Shown here: piece by piece, positions 1 through 12,266 of the stretch
How positions within the stretch are numbered: position 1 is the first letter of the stretch
Layout of the letters: each line of letters begins with the position of its first letter
From: Gnetum montanum
Taxonomy: Eukaryota > Streptophyta > Gnetopsida > Gnetales > Gnetaceae
NCBI GenBank assembly: GCA_015680685.1
Contig: MNCI01023346.1
Coordinates: 913,380 to 977,379 of the forward strand
Direction: 5' to 3'
Length of the DNA stretch: 64,000 nt
Notes under the pieces: model-generated
Database searches by the model: none
Seen by the model: only the letters and a program-made list of their open reading frames with translations
Told to the model about the DNA's origin: nothing
Position numbers and translations under genes: made by a program

Positions 1-1027
1 AAATTTTTCATCATCTTCTCATGGGTCTAGTAATCATGTGATGTTTGAGCTTTTAACATTGTATATGCTATTTGTCCTTGGGCATATCCTCCTCTTGGCT
101 TATTTTCCTTACAAAAGACCTTCAAACTTAAGCATTTTTTTGGCGTCATTTGAAAAAACCAAAGGATCAACATTCGTTTTGATAATTTTTCCTTAATGAT
201 TAACCCTTTGTGAATCCTTAGTTAGCTTTAGATTTGAAAAATTTTAGTATTTAGGCTCAAGGTAATTTCATGATAATATTTCTCAAGGATCTAAGGTAAC
301 TAAAATCATCAAGTTGTTCAAGTCATTTTGATTATTTTTACTATTATTTAACATAATGTTCAATAATGAGTAGTTAGAAAAAATTTTAAAAATTACATCG
401 TTTGCCTCCATAATAAATGAGCTTAACTTTGAAAGCTCACAAGTTTTTGAACATGAAAACAAAAGGTCTAGTTCACATGATGAGTAAGAGTTATTAAATT
501 AGGAGGATTATTCAATATAAAAGTATATAAAAGTATTAAAATTGATCAAAATCAATGAGAAGTAATCTTGAAATCATGCATAAATTTAGAGAGGTTTCCT
601 AGGATGTCTTTGAGGATGTGATGTTTTGGTTCAAAGCCATGATCAACAAAAGTCATGCAACTAGGTCCTTCTCAAAGTAGGCTTTTGCCATAACGCCCCT
701 GCATAACCACTTCTATAGATGTCTATTGGCACCTTTGAAGTTAAATATAGATCATGCCTTTATTCAAAGTAACACACAATGACCTTAGTTCAATGTAGAT
801 CTTTAAGGTCCATTTAAAGTTGTTCACATTAAAGCATCTAAAGTGCTAATGCTTTGAAGGGTCCTTTTAATATCTTTGATTAAATTTTGTTTGTAAAGGC
901 TCCTTTCATAATTCACTGTGCTTGCTAGAATAACTAAAATAAATTGCCACAATTTCATAATATTTGGGAAACTCATTTGCCACTATTCTCTTTTACAGAA
1001 GTGTTTCCAAGCTTCATAAATTGAAAA
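1..1027. other. AT-rich stretch without a recognisable gene
   Basis: No reading frame of convincing length or composition and no recognisable domain is visible. The sequence is AT-rich and ends where the Copia-type LTR begins. It could be older degraded transposon DNA. Confidence 0.5.
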
Positions 1028-2149
1028 CGTGGATCATTGAAGTTAGAAGGGGGGGAGGGGGTGGGGGGTGAGCAACTTCCCCAAATTGAACCTTTATGAA
1101 ACAAAGTGCACAAAAATTTATGTGGTTCCCAACTTGGATACTCTACACTCAAAGGCAAGATCACAAGCATACCTCTAAACTTTGTTGCTCTCAAAATGTG
1201 GTTGAAGGGTCCACACCCTCTACAATCTTTAAGCCTCACTTCGGAGTGTTGTACTATAGCACCAGTCACTCAACCCTACAAGGTCTTGTTAAGCTTGGAA
1301 ATGTGATTTCAAGGCTTCCAAAATCTTGAGCTCTACACCAAAGTGTTGTACCATAGCACCAACAACTCAATCCCATAGGATCCTAATGAGCTCAAGCACA
1401 TCAACCCTGCAGGGCAACAAGAATATGAATTACAAGGGAAAATTGTAACTTAGTTTGCTGATCCTTGTACAATTAGGTACAACACACTTTACAATGCCAG
1501 AATGATAAGACAATGAGGAGCAACAACAAATTCAATGATTACAAATGATTTTACAATGAATATAATAAGGCTTGCACATTTCCCAATGCACATCAAGTCT
1601 TCTTATAGTTGTCGTGTTTCTAAATCTATCTCGGAACTCATGCAATGGCTAGCTAATGATCAATAATGATTGTGGGAAACATCTTTCTAGTGCCTAACAC
1701 ATCTCTTTAAATTTGCCTTCAATACTAGGAAGACATCTTTGTTTCCTAAAAGACATCTTTCTGAAGTCTCTATCTTGGAAGACATCTTTGTCTTTTGGAA
1801 TATGTCTTTCTCAACTTAGTCTACATTCTATAAAGACATCTTTGCTTCGTGAAAGATGTCTTGCTATTTTTGAAGATGTCTTTGTTTGAGTTCACTCTAA
1901 CTCTACTAAGACATTTATTGCTTCCCAGAGATGTCTTTCTTTACTTTCTCTACATGATGAATCCTTCATTCCTTGTCCATAACCTTGCTCAATCCAAGTA
2001 CTTTTTCTTCCAAGCACAACAACTGCACACACATACAAACAAACTTGTTTTTCATTTTTCTTAATGTTTTGACATACCAAAACCAAAAGGTCCAAAAATT
2101 AAGAAAATGGGTTAGCCTTGTCCCAATAACTGCCCAATAATAATGCACA
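1028..2149 (-). repeat. Element F 3' LTR (left copy)
   Basis: It is homologous to 4157-5242. The inner boundary is set by the purine run on the minus strand that ends at 2150, giving LTR termini TGTG...CACA with the outer one mutated. It contains a G-rich expansion at about 1048-1072 that the other copy lacks, and an array of AAAGA-CA-TCTTT palindromes at 1729-1935. Confidence 0.75.
1729..1935. repeat. Array of AAAGA(CA/TG)TCTTT palindromic motifs in F LTR
   Basis: About nine copies or near-copies of AAGACATCTTT or its complement AAAGATGTCTT occur in roughly 200 bp. Each has inverted arms AAAGA/TCTTT around a two-base centre. On the coding (minus) strand the array lies upstream of a TATA-like CTATAAGAAG near 1608-1599. 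Confidence 0.75.
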
Positions 2150-2172
2150 ATACTTCTCCTTCTTTTTGGACA
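2150..2172 (-). other. Element F polypurine tract
   Basis: The minus strand reads AAAAAGAAGGAGAAGTAT directly before the TGTG start of the 3' LTR. This is the position and composition expected of a plus-strand primer. Confidence 0.6.
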
Positions 2173-2176
2173 TAAC

Positions 2177-3432
2177 CAAAAAGGTCAAACCTATATATAT
2201 ATATAATCATCATACAAGATATTCTATGAAAAGCATAAAGACATAGAAATTCTTATGGCAACCAAGGATGAGGATAAGCATGGAAGGGCATGTGAAAAGC
2301 ATAAGAAAAATCAATAGACCACATAGAGATAACTACAAAACACCCCATCTATCCATAACCATCTACAAACTATTTTACAGTAATCCGTTTAGAAGCATCT
2401 TGGAGTATAACTAACCATAGTTCAATCACATATGTGCAATCACAAAATTACATATGTGAAAGCCAAGAAATGTCTCATCCTTTTTCATCACCAAAAGAAA
2501 AAACAAACAACCTGTCAAGGCCTCAGTCACTCACCTCAGTAGCATCCTTAGACTCAGAATCCACTACTTCTTGAGATGGACCATAAGTCTTCTCCTCATC
2601 AACATCAATGTTGGTGCTTGAACAACTTGAGTTCTAAGTGTCCTTATCTAAGGACTCAACCCACTACACTGGAGCCACCTAAGACGAAGCTTCACTCGAA
2701 ACCAACAAGAAGCTAATGGAGCTATCGACTGCTAAACTGGAACCTATTATGACATGGTACCAAAGATGCTCTCCATAGCTCATTACTCAAAAGAGGTAGG
2801 AGCATCAGCATGAGATAGAGCAGTGGAAGTAGGAGGGATTGGAACATGGTGCTCTGGTTGCTTCATGGAAGCATGTTTCTCCCCTTGAACATTAGCTAGG
2901 GGTGCCTTTGGCTTAGAATCTAACTCCATTCCTAAGTCATAAGTGTGTGAGGGGTTTACTGCTAAAGAATGACATGGAGGAATAGAAGCATCCTCCTCAT
3001 TGTCAAAGATAGGAGGAGTGGTGACCTTCTTAAATACCTATCCATTGGAGGGAGGACGAATCCCAACTTTAGCCAAACTCTTATGCAAGTAAGAGAGGTT
3101 CCTCCCTAACTTTACAATGGCTTGGGCAAGGGGTTGAAAGAGTTTCTTCAAAGAAGAACTAATCTGAGCTTCAGAGGATTTCAATCTTCTTAATTGTGGA
3201 GAGGCTTCCTTCTTTTGCTTCAGAGATCTACTGTTGGGTTCTTCTTCTGCTACCAGAGAGGAAATCCTCTTCTCAACGTACTCACTAACACTCTGCTTAC
3301 TTTTAAACAAAGGAAACTTTGGAAGAGGTGCACCCCTTTATTTTTTCTAGCAATTAGTCATTGTAGCTTCTTGGTGAGAAAGGAAATATTCTCTTCACTA
3401 CCCTCATGATGCTCATTGAGTTCCTTCTCCTT
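2177..3432 (-). other. Element F interior downstream of gag, uncharacterised
   Basis: This should hold pol in a complete Copia element, but no RT, RNase H or integrase motif can be read in any frame. A 90-residue open frame at 3310-3038 (minus) is rich in Lys, Ser and Glu and may be a coiled-coil remnant. Whether this is host DNA captured by the element or eroded element sequence cannot be told here. Confidence 0.4.
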
Positions 3433-4101
3433 TTAAGTGGTCTTTAAGGTAATGGGACTTTTTTGAATAGCTCCTTCAGTTATGAGATTCACTTCATAAG
3501 AGATGAGAGCACTTTGAAGCTCTTCAAATTTTAAAGTTGAGAAGTCTTTGATTTCTTCCATGGCTATGATTTTGGGTCTAAACTCAAGTTGAAGAATCCT
3601 TATCATCTTAATATTCACATCGCTTACGAGCAAATCCTTTCTAGTTTCTTTGATTACTATAATAGGATCATTAGCTCTAGAAAAATAATCCTTAATTTTC
3701 TCACCTTCTCTCATCTTGAGTTTATCATATTCACTTTGTAAAACTATTAATTTTGATTGCTTAACAATAAAGATTCCTTCATAAGTGGCTTCTAAAGTTT
3801 TCCAAATTTCTTTGGTTGTTTTACATCTTATTATCCTATTGAATTTAGATTTATTCAATGCACAATATAAACAATTTTTTGCTTTTAAATCAAACATGAA
3901 CTTATCGTTTTCCTCTTGATACCATTTGTTACGAGGCTTGATGATGTCAGTGGTGCTATCGATGGGTGGAGTGTAGCCTTCTAGAATTGACTCCCATACT
4001 TTAAACTCCATGGATTTGAAGAACCCTTGCATTTTGGCTTTTCAATAGGTGAAGTTGAATTTGTCAAATATGGGTGGCTTTGTATAAGATGTCCCCTCCA
4101 T
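3433..4101 (-). pseudogene. Copia-type gag polyprotein of element F, one premature stop
   Basis: The start ATG at 4101-4099 opens with MEGTSYTKPP, followed by the FDKFNFTYW-type motif of plant Copia gag proteins. The Trp codon of that motif is now TGA at 4044-4042. The rest is open and shows family features: a MEFKVWESILEGY stretch, NKSKFNRIIRCKTTKEIWKTLE and SEYDKLKMREGEKIKDYFSR. This corresponds to the UBN2/DUF4219-type gag region that forms the particle. No CCHC zinc knuckle remains before the frame ends. The start was chosen because it restores the conserved N-terminus; the next ATG (4032) would truncate it. Confidence 0.8.
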
Positions 4102-4138
4102 TGTTCACTCTTGAAATTGATGATGATGAAGAAGAGTA

Positions 4139-4154
4139 CCAAGCTCCAATACCA
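4139..4154 (-). other. Element F primer-binding site (initiator Met tRNA type)
   Basis: The minus strand reads TGGTATTGGAGCTTGG two bases inside the 5' LTR. It matches the usual Copia primer site TGGTATCAGAGC with two changes. Confidence 0.75.
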
Positions 4155-4156
4155 CT

Positions 4157-5242
4157 TGTGGATCATTGAACTTAGAAGGGTGTGATAAATAAGCTTCCCA
4201 AATCGGACCTTTATGAAACAAAGCACACACATGAATTTACGTGGTTTCCCAACTTGGGTACTCCACACTCGAAGAGTAGATAGCAAGCACACCTCTAAAC
4301 TTTGTTGCTCTCAAAATGTGGTTGAAGGGTCTACACCTTGTACAGTCTTCAAGCCTTGCTCCACAGTGTTGTATCACAACACCAATCAATCAACCCCACA
4401 AGGTCTTATCAGGCTTGGAAATGTGGTTTTAAAGCTGCCACAACCTTTACAATCTTAAGCTCCATAAAGGTGTTGTATCGCAGCACCAACAACTCAATCC
4501 CATAGGATCCCAACAAGCTCAAGCACATCAACCCCACAAGGCAACAAGAACAAGGATTACAATGGAGAATTGCAACTCATTTTGTTGATCCTTGTACAAT
4601 TAGGCACAACACACATTACAATGCCAAAATGATAAGATAATGAGAAGCAACATTGAATTCAATGATTAAAAATGATTGTATAATGAATACAATTAGGCTT
4701 GCACATTTCCCAATGCACATCAAGTCTTCTTATAGCCACTATGTTTCTAAATCCATCTTAGAACTCATGCAACAGATAGCTAATAGCCAATAAAGGTCAT
4801 GGGAGACGTCTTTATCATGCTTGAGAGATCTTTCTAAATTTACCTTGAATATTGGAAAGACATCTTTGTTTCTTAAAAGATGTCTTTCTGAAGTCTTCAT
4901 ACTAGAAGATGTCTTTGTCTTTTGGAAGACATTTTTTTGAACTTGGTCTACATTTTTTAAAGATGTCTTTGCTTTGTGAAAGACATCTTCATCTAAGAAA
5001 GATGTCTTGCTATTTCTGAAGATGTCTTTGTATAAGTTCATTCCAATTCTTTCAAGATGTCTACTGCTTCTGAGAGATGTCTTTCTTCACTTTCTTTACA
5101 TAATGAATCCTTCATTCCTTATCCATAACCTTGATTAATCCAAGTTCTTGTCTTGCAAGCACAATAACTACACACACATACAAACAAACTTGTTTTTCCA
5201 TTTTTCTTAATGTTTTGACATACCAAAACCAAAAGGTCCACA
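4157..5242 (-). repeat. Element F 5' LTR (right copy, outer end probably truncated)
   Basis: It starts TGTGGATCATTG and is collinear with the left LTR up to GGTCCACA at 5242, where homology stops about 50 bp before the left copy's inner end. It carries its own AAAGA-CA-TCTTT array at about 4800-5085. Confidence 0.75.
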
Positions 5243-5399
5243 AAAAAGCCTTTCCAAGCCATATTTAGTATATCAATAAAAGCATGCAATTATGTTTTGC
5301 AACCTTTATCGTTAAATGCATATGGAACAATACAACATTTACAACTTGTATCTTCTATACAACTTAATAACTTTTCTAAAAATCTACATGCACAATCAT

Positions 5400-6951
5400 T
5401 CAATATGGACTAAATAACTTTGTTGGATTAAAAAATTGAATATTAGGAAATCTATCATTCAAATAGTGAATCAAATTAACAATAAAGTCTTTTGTTAAAG
5501 TTTCAAAACTTTCTCTAGTGCCTAAGATTCTTTCTTTCATATCTTTTTTTTTTTTGAATTCACTAGTTTTGTTACAACTAATTGAAAATAACAAATAGTG
5601 TTTTTCAAATATATTGTCATCTTTTTTAAATTCCATAAAGCCATTGGTAGTGCTTTTCCAAAACAGTGGCAGATATATAGTACCTTCAGCAAACTTATTT
5701 TTGTCCAAAAACATCTCTAAAAAGAATATATTCTTGCATTTTTGTATAATTGCAAATTGGTTTTTTGATTTTTTTTTCATAATGACAAAAATGCATGCAT
5801 AAGTTTAACAAGTCTAACAATCACCTATCCTCTAGATAACCATCTAATAGTGTGAATATGCTTTATAGCAAGCAAATTAATCTACATGATTTTTAATAAT
5901 TAGTGTAATTCATTACTACGCTTAGAAGAACTTTGAATCCAACTATAAATCTCATTTGTTATCTTTTCAACAAATAAAAAATCTAGAATTCTTTTTGAAG
6001 CTTCAGATGTAGCTAAAGATTCACGATGAGCATTACAATGAACAGAAATAAGATAAGGATAATATTGTTTTAAATATGAGATAAAACTAGATTTTTTCCT
6101 TATCATAGTAGAAGTTTTCATTCATTCAACAAATTCAAAACAATTTTATATATAATCTCTCCTTTTCTATCCAATACCTGCACTAAACTTAGAAATTTTA
6201 ATATTTGACCTTCTTTACTACCTTGAGTTAAATATGAAATCTAAAGAAAAATAAGGACCTTTTTTTATTTATTTCTTATGACCATTCTCCAAGTATTTTG
6301 GGATAGCTCATATAAAATCAACAGCTAATCTTTCATTCTAGGCATGTTTGAAAATTTGATATCCATAAGAAAATCCCATAATATCTTGTACTTTGAGAAT
6401 AACAAATTTGACTGGCAAGTAAGATAAGCAACTTTTATTCTTTTAATTACTATTTCTTCATTCAAATCTACACATTCTTTCATATGTTCTTTGATTGGCT
6501 TTATATTCTTATTAATTTCATCTTTCCATGTTTTTAAAGCCTCATGATGTTTTTAGCTATGTCGATGATGTAATGTTACACAACATTTTCCTTTTCCCCA
6601 TGGCCCTAGCATTTCATATTTATCACAATAACTACATTTCATCACACTTTTTTCACTAGTAGGCATATTAATTATCCAATCAAATTTAAACTTTTACTTT
6701 TCACAAAATTTTCCTTTTCCTAATAATTCTTCATTTATTTGTTTAGGAGATGATTCTCCTACTTCATTTTCATTTTCTGAACTATTTTTGGCTTCTCATT
6801 CTATAGAAGTTCCAAAGATTTCATAAAGTTATTTTTTTGCTTATTTAGCCTCTTCATTAGCGTCACTTTTTTTATGTTGTTTGTCAATACAAGTTTTTTC
6901 AGACCTAAACATATCATAAATTGTAGCTTGTACTTTTCTTTTCTCAAACAT
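5400..6951 (-). pseudogene. Decayed hAT/ZNF862-like transposase-derived gene
   Basis: The frame is broken by stops and shifts, but the order of motifs fits ZNF862/DUF4371-hAT proteins. The possible start at 6951 is MFEKRKVQATIYDMFRSEK. Next comes a Cys/His-rich segment (MKCSYCDKYEML...CCVTLHHRH) that could be a zinc finger. Further on are YPYLISVHCNAHRESLATSEASK near 6070-5990, like the HC-AHR-LA-TS signature of this family, then ILDFLFVEKI...SSSKRSNELH. Finally DFIVNLIHYLNDRFPNI near 5490-5430 matches the RFP-containing C-terminal half. A BLASTP search of a corrected translation would settle it. It is not functional as it stands. Confidence 0.62.
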
Positions 6952-7780
6952 CCTTAACCTATCAATATAATAATGAAATATTTAATGTCTCCAATTTATT
7001 ATGTTAAATACCTAAATTTATATATTAAACAACATTATAGATTAAGATTATGAGTAAAATGGTTACCTTTATATTGTAATGTTGAAAACTAAATTAGAAA
7101 GAAGATTCAATAATCTTGGTATAGTGCTCTTTGTGCTCATATAAAAGTACACAACAACTTCTGCAAATTTTGAAGTTGAAAATAATTGAATTATTAGGAA
7201 TGTTAGTAAAACTATAAATAAATAAAAGAATAATAGGAAAGAAACCTATACAACAATGTAATACCTAGACTTTAGCAAACAAATAATTATACTGAAGGTT
7301 TTTTAAAGAAGCTACATCAAAAATTTAATGGATGAAAAATGATAAATAACAAATTAGTAATATTTGAGCTCCTAAAAAGAAGCCAACCTATATTCTTTAT
7401 CTATAGTAAGATTAGAAAAAAAAACTAATCAATTTCATAATAAAGATTTCTCACTTAGGGAGAAAGGAAAAATGAGTGCATAAAATATTTGAATTTTGAT
7501 TAAATAGCTTGCAAAATAGACATCATAAATTTTTACAAAATTTTTTTAACCGAAAATAAACTATATAGAAATAAAAAATTAAAGAACTAGAAGAACATCT
7601 TTCATGATCAACATTACTCATCCATGTTGGTACATTTGACTTTTCTTAAAATTCCAACTTGTTATTACTTTAGCACAATGTATGCAATGACACAAAAGCA
7701 AACTAGTTAAACATAAGAACAAATAATATGAGGAATGTAGACAAGTAAGAAATTAAATAATATTTTAATGAGATCAATTT
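6952..7780. other. AT-rich intergenic stretch
   Basis: No coding signal or structured repeat is seen. It ends at the ATAGT target duplication of element D. Confidence 0.5.
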
Positions 7781-7785
7781 ATAGT
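7781..7785. other. Target-site duplication of D, left (ATAGT)
   Basis: ATAGT directly abuts the 5' LTR and is repeated at 55573-55577 after the 3' LTR. Confidence 0.85.
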
Positions 7786-8664
7786 TGATAAAGTCAAATT
7801 TTTGTCTATTGCAATATTGTATCTACAATATTGTAGCAATGATGTTGTAATCCATGCTACATCATCGTTGATATGATGTCTCAAGATGCATGTAGCCCTA
7901 TAAATACTGACACTTTGGGGCATGATAAAAAACTTTTCATTAGCACCATTAGCAAAACTCTTGCAGTTTGTTTTTGTAGTTAGCAATAGAGTGAATGTCT
8001 GCAGTCTGATGTTTAGCAGTTGTGCAAAATCTTTATTTGAGTGAAATGTACTTGGGCACAGTTCATGATCAAAAATAAAGATCAAGATTGCTTTTCATCA
8101 TTGCAACATCCACTTAGTTTTACTATTTTACTTTGATTAATTTTCATGTTTACTTAATTAACTCTTTATATTTTCAAAGTACTTTACTTTCCTTTGTTTA
8201 TTAGTAAAGCGGAATGAGTATGACTGGTTTTGAGCATTTAAGTGTAATCGTTTGGTAATCCCAGTAATGTTATTGCTTGGTTCACCCAATAGCATAATGC
8301 TTGATAACCCAATAACGGTTACATGTGTCTAAGGTGTGTACTGTAAACTAGGATCAAATGCTTATTGCTATAGGCTAGAATAGATTTACATTCTTGTCAT
8401 TACTTAGACATAGTGTTTCACTTCATTTTTCATTATGTTCATGCTTAGGAGTAAAATGAGCTTGATAACATCAGTTAATCATATGCCTCACTAAGAGCTA
8501 AACCATACACTTGCACTTCACTAGCTCAAAATGGGAAGACAATGATCATGAACCTAATATCAACCCTTAGCATAATAACATTGTCCATTTGTGGATTATG
8601 ATCTCGTCATGTGTGAGCACTCATGACTTTTATGGTAGAGTGTTAGATGCTCCATCACTCATCA
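7786..8664 (+). repeat. Element D 5' LTR
   Basis: It is collinear with 53889-54245 plus 55066-55572. The palindrome CAATATTGTA-TC-TACAATATTG lies at 7812-7833, followed by a TATA box (TATAAATA) at 7899-7906 and an initiation region downstream. It ends ...CACTCATCA. Confidence 0.85.
7812..7906 (+). promoter_or_regulatory. D LTR promoter: palindromes plus TATA box
   Basis: Inverted arms of ten bases at 7812-7833 are followed by a looser GATG/CATC-rich inverted set to 7880, then CCCTATAAATACTG with TATA at 7899-7906. The 3' LTR copy has a mutated TATA (CCTACAAATA). Confidence 0.65.
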
Positions 8665-8665
8665 T

Positions 8666-8685
8666 TGGTGTCATTGCTGGGAATG
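8666..8685 (+). other. Element D primer-binding site (tRNA-Asp type, mutated)
   Basis: TGGTGTCATTGCTGGGAATG begins two bases after the LTR. It is a decayed form of TGGCGCCGTTGCCGGGGA, the Athila primer site complementary to plant tRNA-Asp. Confidence 0.65.
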
Positions 8686-8807
8686 TGTCAATGTGTGCTA
8701 AGTAATTGATCTTACAAAGTTCATTGTATAAAGAACCATAAAGTCCATCTTCATAATCTTTAAATAATTCTAATACTACACACTAAACCAAGTCGCACAC
8801 TTATAAC

Positions 8808-11029
8808 ATGGCTTCAACTAAGGAAACATTATCACCTATTAAAGAGATACAGAGGGGCAATGACAAAATAAATGACGATGAAGACTAGATTATGCCTATG
8901 TAAGGAAGAATCTCATATGCTCACAATGATTCTTATTACCCTGATTTCACTTTCATCTTCCATCAAGATGGGCAAATGAGGTGGAGAGATCTACAGGGAA
9001 ACATTGTTTTGCCTCCAAAGCATTCAACACCCATCATGTTTCAAACAACTCTAACGGGAATGAATCTGAAACATGCACAAGAAGGATACCAGGTGACTAA
9101 ACACATGATAAGACCTTACCAACCCATAGAGGCATAATAAGGAAAAGTAGGTTAACTCTCCTGTTGTCCTAGAGGAACTTGATGGCAATGCATTTGTAGT
9201 AGAGAAACTTCACTATGATCATGAAGTCCATTCCCAAACACCTATCATTCGGTTAGAAGAACTTATCAAAATGCAACTACATTCAGCCCTTGCAAAGACA
9301 TCAAGAAGAGAAGCAAAGGACTCTAAGTACAAGCACAACTCAAGGCCAAGAGTTTTTGCTAAATCACAAAGAGATGAATACCAAAGTTACAGAAGGAGAA
9401 CTAGCTGACGTCATTCTTCCATTGCTTCATCTTCATCCTCATGATCATCGGTGGACTTTGATCAAAAGGGGCAAAGGTATAGAGAAAATGGCAGGGAGAG
9501 ACGATGAGCTCATGATAGACATGAGTATTACCCAAGACACCTTAATGAATGAGATGAGGAGCATGAACCACAAAGGAATAAGGATAGACATGAAGAAAGA
9601 GAGAGATATGAATATCAAAGGTGGCACTACAAGCAAGCATACAAATCCTATAATAATGAAGAACCCCTATTGGCAACTCATAACATGATTAACATAAGGG
9701 AAGCTATATATATATCCCATCCAAGAATGTGATAAACAATTGCATCAAGTGGCTTGATATGAATAATATGCCTTGGTTTGAAGGTGGGTATAATACATAT
9801 CCACAACATCACCTTCAAGCCTTTCACAATGCCTGTGTCATATAGAATATAGAAAGAAACTACTAGAAACTTAAGTTGTTCCCTCAAACATTCATTAAAG
9901 AAGTAGAAAGCTGGTATAGATCATTTGAACTTGAATCAATCAAAAGGTGGATTACCATGCTTGAACTTTTCGATGACAAATACCAAAGCTACTTGTGGGA
10001 GTCCAATCATAGGAAGTAGATCTAGGGTTGGAAGCAAAGGATTTGCAAAACCCTTAATGCAGTAATGGGTAGATACTATTCACTTTTGCATAGGTGCCCA
10101 AGCCATAGATTTTTTCAAAGAGACCAACTTAGACATATTCTCAATGGGTTGAGGAATAAAACCAGGGAAATGCTTAGGGTTTACACCCAAGGTAGACTAT
10201 CTAAGATGACCGCCCATTAAATTCAAACAAATTAACTAAGTGGCAAAGGAAGAAGACAAATTGAAAAAGAGAGAATTAGCTAAGTATAATAGAGATCCAT
10301 TGATCCAAAAAAGAGATATACGAGTGTGCAATAAGCAAGAAGAAGAAACCTTCGAGAAGGTGATACAAAAAAAGACTCTATCAATTCAAAAGTTTGTTAA
10401 TGACATAGCCACCAAGGTAGAGAGATGTGGGATTCAGTAAATGAGAAATTCGCTACAGCCTTGAAAATTGCAGAAGAAAGAACTAAGCAAGCCTTCAGTA
10501 AGGGCAAGGAGAAAAAGAAGAAAAGAGACTATAGACGAAAAGGAAAAGTTGTTTCAGTGGTAGAATATTTTGATTCAAGCTCAAAGGATGAGGAAGGGTG
10601 CATCCTATAATGGTACATTTGCAAAAAAATAAGGGCATATGCACTTAATCCAAGACTCATCAAAAATCAAATGCCCAAATGGTTACCTTACCCTCAAGGT
10701 AACCATCGACAGACTTTCCAACCAGACTACTACCCCAGTGGACCTTACCCATAACCACAGGAGTAGTTTCATCAATAGTGGTAGCAACCATAATCATGGG
10801 CAATGCCATCACCAAGATAGCAGCACCCATATCGATAACTAGACTTCTCAATACTATGTCTAGTGTCTAATATCTCTAGGATATGTAGTAGTTCAAACTT
10901 CTTAGTACTATCCATCGAAATACTATAGACCAGCACCTCTAAGGATGGATTCCAATCCATATGTGCATTAACAAGTAGCTAGTTCATTGAATCAACCTTC
11001 TAACCCTCAACCACCTATATAACCACTTG
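8808..11029 (+). pseudogene. Element D gag (Athila-like), many stops and frameshifts
   Basis: Gag builds the retrotransposon particle and packages RNA. ATG at 8808 opens MASTKETLSP. The segment DFTFIFHQDGQMRWRDLQGNIVLPP near 8945-9025 is shared with B. The gag core near 9780-10000 (YNTYPQHHLQAFHNAC, then WYRSFELESIKRWITMLELFDDKYQSY) aligns with both A and B. The C-terminal part (MAKEEDKLKKRELAKYNRDP at 10240, MWDSVNEKFATALKIAEE at 10425) matches B's gag at 46404-45823. A Tyr/Pro/Asn-rich tail follows. Disabled. Confidence 0.75.
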
Positions 11030-11281
11030 TAACGTAGGGAGAACTACCATCACAACCTTAGTAGAGAAGTGCTACAAGGGCAATGAATATACAAAGAGAA
11101 GGTCATATCAATGATACAAAAGAAAAATCAAGAAAACGTTCTTTCTTTAGGATAAGTCTAGAAAAAGCTGGTAGAACTAAGACTTCATTGAGACAAGTTT
11201 TCCCTATGATAGATCCTCCTACCAATACCATACTTTCACAATAACCGAATTAGAAACTTTAAATTGTCAGGCTAGTAGATA

Positions 11282-11763
11282 TAGTATCAAATTAGATTAA
11301 GGTAGGGATACTTCACAAGAAAAGAATAGATCCAGGAGTTTCTTTGATTTATTTACAAGTAGCTGGAAAATCACCATGCAAGGCTCTAATAGACTTAGGT
11401 TCCAGAGTAAATTTGACATCTCAAGAAACATACAAGGGATGGAACCTACTACCCTTAAAGAAGTGTAACATAATGTTAGAGCTAGTAGATTAATTTCTCA
11501 CCATTCCTTTTGGACAGATAGAAGATGTGGTGACCACCATTAGTGGGTGGTGTTATCCAACAAATTTTTTGGTGATTGACATGAAGAATGATGATAGGGA
11601 ATTTCCTATCATAATGGGAACAGCATGGCTTAGCATAATAAATGATAAGTTAGGGATGAAATATTTATCTATGGAAATCTCCAAAGAAGATGAGCAAGGA
11701 GCCATACATATACAAAGAATTTCATACATTACTAATGATAATAGAAGATGCAGTTGTGGATAG
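11282..11763 (+). pseudogene. Element D aspartic protease domain, catalytic motif altered
   Basis: The segment VAGKSPCKALIDLGSRVNLTSQ is the retropepsin active-site region, but the D-S/T-G triad reads D-L-G at 11392-11400 (TTA where TCA is expected, a C-to-T change). The rest, VTTISGWCYPTNFLVIDMKNDDREFPIIMGTAW at 11533-11632, is the usual C-terminal half with its I-(I/L)-G-x-x-W motif. At least one stop (TAA near 11490) breaks the frame. Protease would process gag and pol. Confidence 0.75.
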
Positions 11764-11796
11764 AAAGCTCAAAAGGTCAACACAATCCTTACACCA

Positions 11797-12266
11797 AAAC
11801 AAGGACCACTAAACCAAAAGACACCCAGTGATTGAAAATTGAAAACCTAAAACTATCCAAAACATGCATGGAACCATTTGACTCACTTATTAACTCGTAT
11901 CCTAAGAAAATGACCCTAACTAAGAACTCACAAATGAAAATATTAATCCATAATCATACACCAGAAGATATAGGAAATAAGGATTTAGAATTTAAATTTA
12001 GGAATCAACAAGAAAGTATGTGTACAAGAAGAAACAAGGACCACTAAACCAAAAGACACCCAGTGATTGAAAATTGAAAACCTGAAACTATCCAAAACAT
12101 GCATGGAACTGTTTGACTCACTTATTAACTCTTATCCTAAGAAAATGACCCTAACTGAGAACTCACAAATGAAAATATTAAACCATAATCATACACCAGA
12201 AGATATAGGAAATGAGGATTTAGAATTTAAATTTAGGAATCAACAAGAAAGTATAGTTGGACTTTC
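11797..12266 (+). repeat. 235-bp tandem duplication after the D protease
   Basis: Two near-identical units of 235 bp, 11797-12031 and 12032-12266, both begin AAACAAGGACCACTAAACC. They lie in the protease-to-RT linker, just before the point where pol is missing. Confidence 0.85.

Larger units (their letters stand above)
1028..5242 (-). mobile_element. Element F: non-autonomous Copia-type LTR retrotransposon with gag only
   Basis: Two direct repeats of about 1.1 kb flank a 2-kb interior. The element reads on the minus strand. A primer site for initiator-Met tRNA (TGGTATTGGAGCTTGG, family form TGGTATCAGAGC) lies next to the right-hand LTR, a purine run lies next to the left-hand LTR, and the interior carries a Copia-type gag. 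Protease, integrase and RT are absent, so it resembles TR-GAG or LARD elements that depend on helpers. The LTRs differ at many sites, so the copy is old. The right LTR seems to lack its outermost ~50 bp, so no target-site duplication can be scored. Confidence 0.8.

Noticed and set aside
1023-5247. GAAAA/AAAAA as target duplication of element F
   Set aside because: The purine tract places the left LTR end at 2149, about 50 bp beyond where homology with the right LTR stops, so the right end is truncated and no duplication can be scored.
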